NCBI GenBank assembly: GCA_015059105.1 | Contig: SVBB01000008.1 | Location: forward strand, 1-64,000 | Direction of reading: 5' to 3' | Length of the DNA: 64,000 bases | Source of the DNA: Erysipelotrichaceae bacterium | GTDB taxonomy: Bacteria > Bacillota_I > Bacilli_A > RFN20 > CAG-826 | Shown here: positions 1-11,022 of the stretch, in pieces | Position numbering within the stretch: the first letter of the stretch is position 1 | Layout of the letters: each line of letters begins with the position of its first letter | The notes under the pieces: model-generated | Told to the model about the DNA's origin: nothing | Databases searched by the model: none | The model's input: only the letters and a program-made list of their open reading frames with translations | Program-made: the position numbers and the translations under genes

Positions 1-2377
<2,377 letters not shown>

Positions 2378-2484
2378 TTCATAAGATTTTTAAGATCCTA
2401 AAAGTAAAATTTAAAGTTTCGCTTTAACAAATGGAAGATTAATGTTAATATTCAGTTTTGAGAGAACAACTCTCTAAAATAAAG

Positions 2485-2589
2485 TCTGGTGGCGATAGCG
2501 CAGTGGACACACCTGTTCCCATACCGAACACAGAAGTTAAGCACTGTAGTGGCGAAAATACCGAGAGGGAAGATAGCGAGCTGCCGGGC
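2485..2589 (+). rRNA. 5S ribosomal RNA, short form
   Basis: This has the canonical 5S core: GGTGGCGATAGCG at the 5' side, CCCATACCGAACAC, and GAAGTTAAGC. It is about 105 nt long, clearly shorter than the roughly 116 nt of Bacillus and close to the mycoplasma type. The shortening lies in the helix IV/V region. It follows the 23S gene by about 107 nt with no tRNA between, and runs straight into a T-run (2590-2596) that probably ends the rRNA transcript. Confidence 0.93.
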
Positions 2590-2624
2590 TTTTTTTATTC
2601 ATTTAATTTCTTTTAAGAAATTAT

Positions 2625-2630
2625 TATAAT
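2625..2630 (+). promoter_or_regulatory. -10 box implying a leaderless mRNA
   Basis: A perfect TATAAT ends exactly 7 nt before the ATG at 2637, so the expected transcription start is the A of the start codon. There is no Shine-Dalgarno sequence and no clear -35 box. Confidence 0.6.
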
Positions 2631-2636
2631 AGATAT

Positions 2637-3812
2637 ATGAATATAAATCTCATAAGACTGATCAATAAGAATGACGAACTTTTAAAAGGGGAAGATGATT
2701 TATTATTAGAAGATTTATCAGAACAACTCCTCGAAGAAGATATTTCCCTTGTGGAAGGGGTTATTGACTCTCCAGTGGACGTAATTCTTGTCGAGAGCGA
2801 TGATGTCTTTGAAGAACTTAAAAAACACCTTAAAAAGCTAAATAAATATATTTACCTATTCACCTTCTGTAAAGGGAGAAGCTACGCAGAAGCTTTATCC
2901 ATCTATAATTATTTAGGAAAAAATGGTTATCATGTTCTTTTAGATGATGATCCGCTTAATGCGTTAAAGGGGATATTACCAACTTATATCGATATTTCAC
3001 GTGTGAAAAAAAGCATCAACGGGAAGACATTTGGGATGTTTATACCTAACGAAGAAAGCTCATATGAACCTAAATTTGATTTTGGGAAGATGAATAAGAC
3101 ATTTGGTATATCTGTTATTAAGATTGGGAAAGAAGAACTATTTAAAGAATTTAGAAAAAATAAAATAGGGAATCCACCTCATTTATTGAAGCTCAAAAAG
3201 ATGGCGAAGAATTCTAAAGCTTTAAATAAGTCTTTATATTTATATAATGCGATTAAAGTATTTGTCGATAAATATCATCTCGTCGGATTTACTCTCGATC
3301 AAAAGGTTATTATAAACGAACTAGGTGTTTCTCCTAATTTAGCTCTTTCCTTGTTTAACGAAGAAGGAATCCTCGCGGTTAGTAGAAATGACTTATCTTC
3401 TTTGTTAACTTCTTATCTCGCTTATTTGATGAATTCTCGCATTCCTTTTATCGTTGAACCAATTAATAGCAATTATGAAGAAAAGATTTTATCTTTAAAA
3501 TGCGATTATCCACCTCTTAATCAGGTCAAATCCTATGAAATAGCTAATCCTCATGACCAAATCTTAGAAATTAACTGTGAAATCAATCTAGGAGAAGCTT
3601 CTTTATTAAAGATTGGTTCAGATGTCACCCATTTCTATGCGATTGGTGCGGAAATAAAACAAGGGAAAGATAACCTCATCGCTTTATATATCGATGAAAT
3701 TCCTCTATTTTCATTCATTAGAGATGCAGCGGAGCGACAATTAGTCCTTGTAAGCCAAGATATCTCTGTCCAATACAGTGCATTATTAAACTACTTAGAT
3801 ATCAATAAGTAG
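2637..3812 (+). CDS. L-fucose-isomerase-like fold protein, divergent
   Basis: This is a 391-residue protein. The C-terminal half follows the layout of the L-fucose/arabinose isomerase family (COG2407). Around residues 225-300, ALSLFNEEGILAVSRNDL followed by a SYLAYLMNSRIPF-type segment matches the family's pattern of an acidic substrate-pocket loop and following helix. Near the end, GEASLLKIGSD resembles the family's beta-barrel domain. Several positions expected to bind metal (for example the usual CEGD) read as VSRND, so catalysis is doubtful. The N-terminal third is acidic and not recognised. It is a single gene between 5S and yloU with a leaderless start. Sugar isomerase activity is not shown; only the fold relation is proposed. 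Confidence 0.5.
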   Translation: MNINLIRLINKNDELLKGEDDLLLEDLSEQLLEEDISLVEGVIDSPVDVILVESDDVFEELKKHLKKLNKYIYLFTFCKGRSYAEALSIYNYLGKNGYHVLLDDDPLNALKGILPTYIDISRVKKSINGKTFGMFIPNEESSYEPKFDFGKMNKTFGISVIKIGKEELFKEFRKNKIGNPPHLLKLKKMAKNSKALNKSLYLYNAIKVFVDKYHLVGFTLDQKVIINELGVSPNLALSLFNEEGILAVSRNDLSSLLTSYLAYLMNSRIPFIVEPINSNYEEKILSLKCDYPPLNQVKSYEIANPHDQILEINCEINLGEASLLKIGSDVTHFYAIGAEIKQGKDNLIALYIDEIPLFSFIRDAAERQLVLVSQDISVQYSALLNYLDINK

Positions 3813-3826
3813 GTTATTTTTACTAG

Positions 3827-3832
3827 TATAAT
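3827..3832 (+). promoter_or_regulatory. -10 box upstream of yloU-fakA with an 85-nt leader
   Basis: TATAAT at 3827-3832 would start a transcript near 3839, giving an 85-nt leader before the ATG at 3924. The leader holds a small hairpin (TCTATTTAC paired with GTAAAATAGA, about 3878-3899). No -35 box is clear. Confidence 0.4.
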
Positions 3833-3923
3833 TAACATATATTGGAAAGTGTCACATCCTCACTGACTTGACTACTATCTATTTACTTTGTAAAATAGAC
3901 CTAGACCGATAAGGTTGTATTTT

Positions 3924-4247
3924 ATGAGCGAAAAGAATAATAAAAATATTGATGTTGAGTCTTCGTTGATTGTACAAATCATCAATGAAGCAGTGCAAAA
4001 TTGCTATGGTGTTTATGGATTTTCCGAACAGGCCAGTGAAAAGAAAGGCTATGTTTCTCCTGGAATCATCATCCAAAGACATCCCGATCGTCGTCTATCA
4101 GTTGATGTTTATTTAGTGCTCTCTTCTGATATCAAAATTACGGAAGTGTTAAGAGAAGCTCAAAACCAACTCACTTTTGTTCTTAACAAAAACTTCCCAG
4201 GGACATTTAAATATGTCGACGTCTATGCGGATTCACTTGTAGCTTAG
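3924..4247 (+). CDS. yloU: Asp23/Gls24 family envelope stress protein (YloU)
   Basis: This 107-residue protein is of the Asp23/Gls24 family (DUF322). Family features include the central segment GYVSPGIIIQ and the repeated hydrophobic strands of a small alpha/beta domain. The ATG at 3924 was chosen over an in-frame TTG at 3915 because AAGG at 3911-3914 is properly spaced only for the ATG. It lies 10 nt upstream of fakA, the same yloU-yloV pairing as in Bacillus. Family members are linked to cell-envelope homeostasis and often sit beside the fatty-acid kinase gene. The exact function is unknown. Confidence 0.9.
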   Translation: MSEKNNKNIDVESSLIVQIINEAVQNCYGVYGFSEQASEKKGYVSPGIIIQRHPDRRLSVDVYLVLSSDIKITEVLREAQNQLTFVLNKNFPGTFKYVDVYADSLVA

Positions 4248-4257
4248 GTATATAAAT

Positions 4258-5940
4258 ATGAGAGAAATAGATGGTCAAGATTTAAAACAAATGCTCCTCA
4301 GTGGGGCGAATAACCTATATAATTTCTACCCAGAAATCGACGCGTTAAACGTCTTCCCAGTTCCTGATGGTGATACTGGTATGAATATGAATTTAACGAT
4401 GACTTCTGGTAGTAAAGAGATTCAAAATAGATCCGATACGAATATCTTTGAAATTTCTAAAGCTTTTTCCCGTGGTTTATTAATGGGCGCGAGAGGTAAC
4501 TCTGGTGTTATTACTTCCCAAATCTTTAGAGGTTTATCCCAAGGCCTTAGCGGCAAAGAAAAAGTCAACGCGGTGGAACTTGCTGAAGCTTTTGAAAACG
4601 CGGTTGCGGTTGCTTATAAAGCAGTTGTGAGACCAGTAGAAGGAACTATTTTAACAGTCGTGAGAGAGTCTGTGCATTTTATGCACGAACAAGTCAAAGA
4701 ATCCACCTCCATTGAAAGAGCGATGGAATATTTGATTGAAGAAGCTAATCAATCCTTAAATAGAACCCCAGAATTACTCCCAATTTTAAAAGAAGTTGGT
4801 GTCGTTGACTCCGGTGGTGCAGGTTTAATTAAAATCTATGATGGTATGCTAAGTGCCTTAAAAGGCAAATTTATTGAAAGAAACCAAGAAGCTCCAGAAA
4901 CTAATCCTATTCAAGCCGCGGGAGCGCAGATGGAAAGCGATGAATTCGGATACTGCACAGAATTCATTATGAGACTTGGTCCTGAAGACACAAAAAAACC
5001 ATTTAACCAAGCGAGATTTACAACTGTCTTAGAATCACACGGTAATTCCTTAGTGGTCGTCAAAGACGAAGATATCGTTAAGGTTCACGTCCATACATTA
5101 AATCCGGGCGCTGTTCTTACTTACGCGCAGGGATTTGGTGAATTCATCAAATTAAAGATTGAAAATATGACCGAACAACATCACGCTCTTGAAGGTGGTG
5201 CAGATGAGAAGAATAGCCTCCTTAATGAAGGTGGTAATGAAGACAAACCAGCGGAAGAAGTGGAAGAAAATCTTCCAAAAGAGAAATTCGCGATGGTTGC
5301 CGTCTCCTCTGGTTCTGGTATCGATGTCATCTTTGAAGAAGCGGGCATCAAGTCTATCGTTAAGGGCGGACAAACGATGAACCCAAGTAGTGAAGACTTC
5401 GTCAAAGCGATTAAAAAAGCCAATGCAGACAACGTCTTCATCTTCCCAAATAACTCCAATATCGTGATGGCGGCCAGCCAAGCCTGTGATATGGTTGAAG
5501 ATGTCAATGCCTTCGTCATTCCATCTAAAACTATTCCACAAGGTATCTCTGCCGCGATTAGATTCAACCCAGAGGCTACAGTTGAAGAGAACTTCAAAGA
5601 GATGAAATCTGCTTTAAAGAACGTCAAGAGTGGCGAAGTGACATTCTCTATTAGAGATACAGAAATCAACGGTGTCTCCATGAAGAAAGATGACTTCATT
5701 GGAATATTTGAAAAAGAAATCGTCATCGCGAGCAAAGATCGCTTTGAAACGATTACTGGACTCATCAAGAGAATGGTTGATGAGATGAGCAGCATTATCA
5801 CCATCATCTATGGTGCGGATGTCAACGAAGAAGAAGCGAACAAAGTCGCTAACTACATTCAAGATAACCTCCCAGATGTCGATATCGATATGCGCGCTGG
5901 CAATCAACCAATCTACTCCTATTTAGTCGGTATTGAATAA
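4258..5940 (+). CDS. fakA: Fatty acid kinase ATP-binding subunit FakA (YloV, DhaL/DegV-type)
   Basis: This 560-residue protein has the YloV/FakA architecture. The N-terminal DhaL-type kinase domain carries the Mg-ATP aspartates in PVPDGDTGMNMN (D37, D39), with RGARGNSG-type and DSGGAGL motifs further on. The middle domain starts near residue 235 (GYCTEFIM), and the C-terminal DegV-like domain begins around residue 345. FakA phosphorylates host-derived or recycled fatty acids held by FakB, making acyl-phosphate that PlsY can use for phospholipid synthesis. It is translated just after yloU. With plsX damaged downstream, this route may be the main acyl-phosphate source; that is inference. Confidence 0.93.
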   Translation: MREIDGQDLKQMLLSGANNLYNFYPEIDALNVFPVPDGDTGMNMNLTMTSGSKEIQNRSDTNIFEISKAFSRGLLMGARGNSGVITSQIFRGLSQGLSGKEKVNAVELAEAFENAVAVAYKAVVRPVEGTILTVVRESVHFMHEQVKESTSIERAMEYLIEEANQSLNRTPELLPILKEVGVVDSGGAGLIKIYDGMLSALKGKFIERNQEAPETNPIQAAGAQMESDEFGYCTEFIMRLGPEDTKKPFNQARFTTVLESHGNSLVVVKDEDIVKVHVHTLNPGAVLTYAQGFGEFIKLKIENMTEQHHALEGGADEKNSLLNEGGNEDKPAEEVEENLPKEKFAMVAVSSGSGIDVIFEEAGIKSIVKGGQTMNPSSEDFVKAIKKANADNVFIFPNNSNIVMAASQACDMVEDVNAFVIPSKTIPQGISAAIRFNPEATVEENFKEMKSALKNVKSGEVTFSIRDTEINGVSMKKDDFIGIFEKEIVIASKDRFETITGLIKRMVDEMSSIITIIYGADVNEEEANKVANYIQDNLPDVDIDMRAGNQPIYSYLVGIE

Positions 5941-5960
5941 AAGAAAGAAAAAAGTTAATT

Positions 5961-5986
5961 AAGGCAATTATATATTGCCTTTTTTT
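5961..5986 (+). terminator. Intrinsic terminator after fakA
   Basis: AAGGCAAT pairs with ATTGCCTT around a 5-nt loop, followed by a T-run. The recG -10 box starts directly after it. Confidence 0.8.
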
Positions 5987-5994
5987 GTTATAAT
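5986..5994 (+). promoter_or_regulatory. Extended -10 promoter of recG, leaderless
   Basis: TGTTATAAT is an extended -10 (TGN-TATAAT) ending 7 nt before the recG ATG at 6001. No Shine-Dalgarno sequence precedes the start, so the mRNA is predicted to begin at the start codon. Confidence 0.6.
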
Positions 5995-6000
5995 GACGAT

Positions 6001-8004
6001 ATGGAAGCCATTTCAAAATCGGACCGCATCAATAAAGCTTTAAAGCAAATGAATATTCATTCTTTATATGGAGTGATCAATCATTTTCCGCGTCGATATG
6101 ATAATTTTGAAGTGACCTCGCGCGAAGGATATATCGATAAAGCGCGAGTGGCGTTATACGGCAAGATAGTTACCCCCTTATTACTTAAAAATACTCCACG
6201 CGTTAAAATTGTTTCTTTTGACGTAGAAACTTCTGTTGGCTTAACTGTAAAAATAGTGGCCTTTAATAGAGAATACATGGGGAAGAATTTTTCTCTCGGT
6301 GATTATATCACCGTGAATGGCGTATATGACCGTAAGAAAAACCAAGTCAACATGATTCATTCCTATAAAGGGGAATTAAATGATAATGAAAAATATAAAC
6401 CGATTTATTCTCTCCCTTCTTCTTTAGATAACGCTTCTTTTGTAAGGCTAGTGAAAAAAGGATTAAGAGAATTAGAAGGGCATATCTATTCTTTAGTTCC
6501 GTATTCATATCAACATAAATATCAACTGATCAATAAAGAAGAAGCGATTAATAAAGTTCATTTCCCATCTTCTAAAGAAGATATTAGACAGTCATATCGT
6601 CATTTAAAATATGAAGAAGCTTTGCTCTTCTCTTTAAAAAACCAAATCATTAGGAAGAACAACAAGTCTCTTAGCAAGATTAAAAAAGAACCTATTGATT
6701 TATCCTTATGTGAACCATTTTTAAAGAAACTTCCTTTTACATTAACTGATGACCAAAAGAAAGCCTGTGATGAAATCATTGAAGATATGAATCAATCCGC
6801 GCTAATGTATAGATTACTTCAAGGCGATGTTGGTACAGGTAAAACTTTAGTGGCTTTCATCTGTTTATATGCGAATTATATTAGGGGAGATCAAGGAGCA
6901 TTGCTCGCTCCAACGGAAGCGTTAGCGAGACAGCATTATTTAAACGCGAAGAAATTATTTGAAAATACAAAAGTGAAAATCGCTTTGCTTTTAGGTTCAA
7001 CTCCGGCGAGTGAGAAGAAACAAATATATTATGATTTAATAGAAGGGGACATCGATATCATTATCGGAACCCATGCATTATTTACTAAATCTATTCAATA
7101 TTCTTCTCTTGGTTTAGCGGTTATCGACGAACAACATCGTTTTGGCGTTAACCAAAGATTAGCCCTTTTTGATAAAGGAAAATCGACGGATTTATTGATG
7201 ATGTCTGCTACTCCAATTCCCCGTTCTTTAGCGTTATCTATTTATGGAGATTTAGATGTTTCAACATTATATTCTTTCCCTGCTAATTCCCGTAATGTGA
7301 AGACGGTAATTATGGACAATGAAGATGAAAAAATCATCGAGCTTGTGAAGCAAGAAGTTGATAAAGGAAAAAGAATATATATCGTCGCTCCATTAATTGT
7401 TTATGACGAGAACAAAGCTTATTCAGCAGAGCAACTTTTTGCACGATATTTGTTGCATTTTCATGAAAAAGTTGGGCTTTTGCACGGAAAATTATCATCT
7501 AAAGATAAAGAATTGGCGTTAGAAAAATTCATCGATGGGACAACTCCAATTCTCATTTCTACACAAGTTATTGAAGTGGGGATTGATGTAAAACAAGCCT
7601 CCCTGATGGTCATTTATGATGCGAATAATTTTGGCCTTGCTTCCCTCCATCAATTACGCGGTCGTATTGGTCGAGATGGTAATGATGCCTTATGTGTTTT
7701 AGCGGTAGATAAAGCTAATGCGGAAGTCGATAAATTAGAAGTATTAGTAGAATCTATGGATGGTTTTAAAATCGCAGAAGAAGATATGAAGATGAGAGGT
7801 CCTGGTGAACTCGCTGGGGTAAAACAAAGCGGCATTCCAGAATTCTCTTTCTTAAATATTGTTAATGACTACAAAATATTTGTCGTCGCTAGAGAGGATG
7901 CGAAAGAGATTTTAGCGAATCCTACTGTTAAAGGAAATAGTTATATCATCTCAAAAGCAGAAAAAGAAGTGGAAGAAGGCGAGGGACTACATTACCTCGT
8001 ATAA
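6001..8004 (+). CDS. recG: ATP-dependent DNA helicase RecG
   Basis: At 667 residues this is near the usual RecG length. An N-terminal wedge/OB domain covers roughly residues 30-150. The superfamily 2 helicase motifs follow: Walker A GDVGTGKT (about 276-283), a DEQH box, SATPIPRS (motif III), and QLRGRIGRDG (motif VI) near residues 550-560. RecG remodels stalled replication forks and branched DNA. It sits between fakA and plsX as in Bacillus, where the serine dehydratase genes and fapR also lie between; those are absent here. The mRNA is predicted to be leaderless. Confidence 0.96.
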   Translation: MEAISKSDRINKALKQMNIHSLYGVINHFPRRYDNFEVTSREGYIDKARVALYGKIVTPLLLKNTPRVKIVSFDVETSVGLTVKIVAFNREYMGKNFSLGDYITVNGVYDRKKNQVNMIHSYKGELNDNEKYKPIYSLPSSLDNASFVRLVKKGLRELEGHIYSLVPYSYQHKYQLINKEEAINKVHFPSSKEDIRQSYRHLKYEEALLFSLKNQIIRKNNKSLSKIKKEPIDLSLCEPFLKKLPFTLTDDQKKACDEIIEDMNQSALMYRLLQGDVGTGKTLVAFICLYANYIRGDQGALLAPTEALARQHYLNAKKLFENTKVKIALLLGSTPASEKKQIYYDLIEGDIDIIIGTHALFTKSIQYSSLGLAVIDEQHRFGVNQRLALFDKGKSTDLLMMSATPIPRSLALSIYGDLDVSTLYSFPANSRNVKTVIMDNEDEKIIELVKQEVDKGKRIYIVAPLIVYDENKAYSAEQLFARYLLHFHEKVGLLHGKLSSKDKELALEKFIDGTTPILISTQVIEVGIDVKQASLMVIYDANNFGLASLHQLRGRIGRDGNDALCVLAVDKANAEVDKLEVLVESMDGFKIAEEDMKMRGPGELAGVKQSGIPEFSFLNIVNDYKIFVVAREDAKEILANPTVKGNSYIISKAEKEVEEGEGLHYLV

Positions 8005-8060
8005 AAAGAAAACCTATTTATAGGTTGGAAAGTTATATATAATAAGACAAGGAGCATTCC

Positions 8061-9041
8061 ATGTCTAAACTTATAATCGATGCAATGGGTGGAGATAAGG
8101 GCAGTCAAATCGTCGTTGACGCGCTTATCAGTTATCTTGGGAAATATCCTGAGACATCTTTTACTGTCGTCGGTAAAAAGGAAGAGTTAGTCGCTTTAGA
8201 AGGTAAGTGCGCAGTTGTTGATGCCCGTGATGTCGTTCCAATGGAAGCAGGGGCAATAGAGGCGATGAGAATGAAAGAATCATCGATGTATAAAGCTCTC
8301 GTTTTATATAAAGATGGCGGATATGATGGGATTGCTTCTTGTGGATCAACAGGAGCCTTTCTCTCTTTAGCCACCCTCATTTTAAAAAATATCCCAGGGA
8401 TTAAACGCGCGGCATTAGTCGCTCCATTCCCAACAAGAATTAAGAATAAATATGTCATCCTTCTAGATGCGGGAGCGAGCAATGAAAATTCACCAGAAGA
8501 AATGGTGCAGTTTGCACTAATGGGAAGATATTATTATCAAGCTGTTTATGATAAAGAAAACCCAAATGTGCAACTTCTTTCTAATGGGACAGAAGAACAT
8601 AAAGGTTCTCCTAACGGACAAGTGGCTTACAAACTATTAAAAGAAAAGAATTTCCCAGGGTTTAAAGGTAATATTGAAGCTCGTGAAGTATGTTCTGGAG
8701 AAGCGGATGTTGTCGTTAGTGATGGATATACTGGCAATATCTTTGTTAAATCAAGTGAAGGAATGGCTAAAACTATCGGCAGTATGATGAAATCCACTTT
8801 TAAAAAGAATATCTTTACCAAGATTGGCTATCTATTTGTGAAAAGTGGCATAAAACAGATGAGCGAAACGATGGATTATCGTTCAACTTGAGGGGCTTTA
8901 TTCCTTGGAATAAACGGGAATGTGATGAAAATACACGGCAATGCGGATAGCTACTGCTTTGAAAGCGGTATCTCCTGTTTAGATAAACTCGTTAAAGGCA
9001 AAGTTGTTAATAAGATTAAGGAATCGTTAAAAGATGAATAA
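8061..9041 (+). pseudogene. plsX: Phosphate acyltransferase PlsX, interrupted by an in-frame TGA
   Basis: The start is supported by AAGGAG at 8049-8054 and by the classic N-terminus KLIIDAMGGDKG. The frame is open for 276 codons to a TGA at 8889-8891 and then stays open for 49 more codons to TAA at 9041. The continuation (GALFLGINGNVMKIHGNAD) is the normal PlsX C-terminus, so full length would be about 326 residues, as usual. The stop replaces the first Gly of the family's conserved GGA motif, consistent with a GGA to TGA change. PlsX interconverts acyl-ACP and acyl-phosphate. The intact downstream frame overlaps rnc by 8 nt, preserving the operon. The gene may be a recent nonsense allele, a readthrough gene, or a sequencing error. 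Confidence 0.85.
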
Positions 9042-9717
9042 GTTAGAGAATTTTTATAAGAAATTTCATATTAAACCGGTAAATGAAGAACTTTATTTAT
9101 TGGCTTTTACCCATCCTTCATATAATGCGGATGCGAAAACTAAGCATCACGATTATGAAAGACTTGAATATATGGGTGATGCGGTGATTGGTTATGTTGT
9201 TGCCGATTTGATTTATAAGAATCATCCAACGATGGACCAAGGACTTATGAGCAAGTTGAGAAGCAATATCGTGCGCAGCTCCTCTTTAGCGGATTATGCA
9301 CGTAAACTCAATTACGTAGAATTTATTACCACTGGTCAATCAATTCAACACGACCAAATCAGTCATTCTAATAAAATATTAGAAGATGTTTTTGAAGCTT
9401 CCATGGGAGCGATATATTTAGACTTAGGAATTAAGGTCGCTTATGGAGTCATCAAAAATATCGTCTTAAACGATGTGAAGAATGTTGATATTTATGATTT
9501 AACAGACGCGAAGACGAGATTACAAGAAGAGATGCAGGCGGCATATCAAGATCGAGTGAATTATGAACTAGTGAGACAAGATGGGCCTGCTCATAACCGT
9601 ACATTCACTGTTAATGTCACTTTCAACGGGCAAATATTAGCAACTGGTAAAGGTAAATCGAAGAAAGCAGCGGAAGAAGATGCGGCGAGAATCGCTCTTA
9701 GCAAGAGGTCAGTATAA
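9034..9717 (+). CDS. rnc: Ribonuclease III
   Basis: This 227-residue protein has the RNase III signature ERLEYMGDAVIGY near residues 42-54 and the second catalytic segment EDVFEASMGAIYLD near 117-130. A double-stranded RNA-binding domain occupies the last 70 residues, ending in a KGKSKKAAEEDAA-type helix. It processes rRNA precursors and other duplex RNA. The start overlaps the plsX extension and the stop overlaps the ftsY start (TAATG), so translation is coupled. Confidence 0.96.
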   Translation: MNKLENFYKKFHIKPVNEELYLLAFTHPSYNADAKTKHHDYERLEYMGDAVIGYVVADLIYKNHPTMDQGLMSKLRSNIVRSSSLADYARKLNYVEFITTGQSIQHDQISHSNKILEDVFEASMGAIYLDLGIKVAYGVIKNIVLNDVKNVDIYDLTDAKTRLQEEMQAAYQDRVNYELVRQDGPAHNRTFTVNVTFNGQILATGKGKSKKAAEEDAARIALSKRSV

Positions 9718-10694
9718 TGGGTTTAATATCTTTTTTAAAAAACAAATTCACTAAAAATGATGAATCTACAAAAACTTATAGCGAGGGAATGGAAAAATCC
9801 CGTCGTAATTTTTCTAATAAATTAACTGATTTATCCAAAAGATATAAAAGTGTTAACCAAGATTATTTTGAAGAATTAGAAGAAATATTAATTGAATCTG
9901 ATGTTGGAGTCTCTTTAGCGCTTAGAACAATCGAAGAATTATTAGACATGTCTAAGGAACAAAACATCACTGATCCTGTGGCAATTAATGAATTATTGGT
10001 CGATAGATTATTTATCAATTATGCGGATAAAGGGGATGTTGTTAACGAGATTAGATTTGTAGAAAATGGACCTACTGTTTTATTAGTAGTGGGCGTTAAC
10101 GGCGTTGGTAAAACAACAACCATTGCAAAGATTGCTAACCGTTATATTAAGCAAGGCAAGAAAGTGATGCTTGCCGCCGCGGATACTTTTAGAGCAGGGG
10201 CAATTGAGCAATTAACTGTTTGGGCCCAAAGACTCAAGATTGATATCGTGACTGGCGCCGCGAATAGTGATCCTGCTTCTGTTGCTTATGACGGAGCAGT
10301 TAAAGCAAAGAAAAACAATGTCGATTTATTAATTGTTGATACAGCAGGAAGACTTCAAACAAAACAAAATTTGATGGATGAACTTGCTAAAATCAAAAGA
10401 GTATTAGGCAAAGAAATACCTGGTGCACCACATGAAACATTTATCGTTATCGACGCTACAACTGGTCAAAATGGTGTCATCCAAGCAAAGGCCTTTTCCG
10501 AAGTTAGTAAGATTACAGGAGTAGTGATTACTAAGATGGATGGAACATCAAAAGGTGGGATAATTTTAGCCATCAGAGATGAGATTGGTGTTCCAGTGAG
10601 ATTTATCGGCTTAGGCGAAAAAATGGATGACTTACAAGAATTTGATCTCGACAAATATTTATATGGCTTATGCGTAGGAGAAGCTAATGACTGA
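9717..10694 (+). CDS. ftsY: Signal recognition particle receptor FtsY
   Basis: This 325-residue SRP-type GTPase has an N domain to about residue 115, then G1 GVNGVGKTTT, DTAGR, and TKMDGTSKGG. It lacks the long acidic A domain of enterobacteria, as is usual in Gram-positives. It docks ribosome-SRP complexes at the membrane and forms a twin GTPase with Ffh, encoded two genes downstream. In Bacillus an smc gene separates rnc and ftsY; here they overlap directly. Confidence 0.96.
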   Translation: MGLISFLKNKFTKNDESTKTYSEGMEKSRRNFSNKLTDLSKRYKSVNQDYFEELEEILIESDVGVSLALRTIEELLDMSKEQNITDPVAINELLVDRLFINYADKGDVVNEIRFVENGPTVLLVVGVNGVGKTTTIAKIANRYIKQGKKVMLAAADTFRAGAIEQLTVWAQRLKIDIVTGAANSDPASVAYDGAVKAKKNNVDLLIVDTAGRLQTKQNLMDELAKIKRVLGKEIPGAPHETFIVIDATTGQNGVIQAKAFSEVSKITGVVITKMDGTSKGGIILAIRDEIGVPVRFIGLGEKMDDLQEFDLDKYLYGLCVGEAND

Positions 10695-11022
10695 GATAGA
10701 GCAATTTGAACATATCAATAGCCTATTATTATCCTATGGAGAAATTCTTACTCCACTTCAAAAAGAGGTGTTAACATGCTATTACTCATATAATCTTTCT
10801 TTAAGTGAAATTGCTAGTGAAAGGAAGGTTTCTAGAGCGGCAGTTGATGACGCTTTAAAAAAAGGAATCAACAAATTAGAAGAATTTGAAGAGAAATTAA
10901 AAATAAATGAAAAAAGTGAAAAAATATTAAAAATCACTGCAAAAATTAAACAAAAATCAAATAATGAAGATATTAATAAAGAAATTGAAGAGATAGAAAG
11001 GATATTAACAGATGGCATTTGA
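10687..11022 (+). CDS. ylxM: SRP-associated helix-turn-helix protein YlxM
   Basis: This is a 111-residue sigma-70 region 4-like helix-turn-helix protein with the YlxM N-terminus. The HTH segment LSLSEIASERKVSRAAVDDAL spans residues 37-57, and a charged, Lys/Glu-rich helix follows. It overlaps ftsY by 8 nt and ffh by 11 nt, the invariant ftsY-ylxM-ffh context. YlxM homologues modulate SRP GTPase activity in streptococci; a role here is by analogy. Confidence 0.9.
   Translation: MTEIEQFEHINSLLLSYGEILTPLQKEVLTCYYSYNLSLSEIASERKVSRAAVDDALKKGINKLEEFEEKLKINEKSEKILKITAKIKQKSNNEDINKEIEEIERILTDGI

Noticed and set aside
5181-5807. A 208-codon antisense frame and others within fakA
   Set aside because: They are shadows of a well-supported gene; composition follows the complementary codons and there is no ribosome site.
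8889-8891. TGA read as Trp (code 4) or Gly (code 25) in plsX
   Set aside because: TGA serves as the natural stop of rbgA, lepB, ftsY, ylxM, uppS, cdsA and the NUDIX gene, and TGG encodes Trp throughout.
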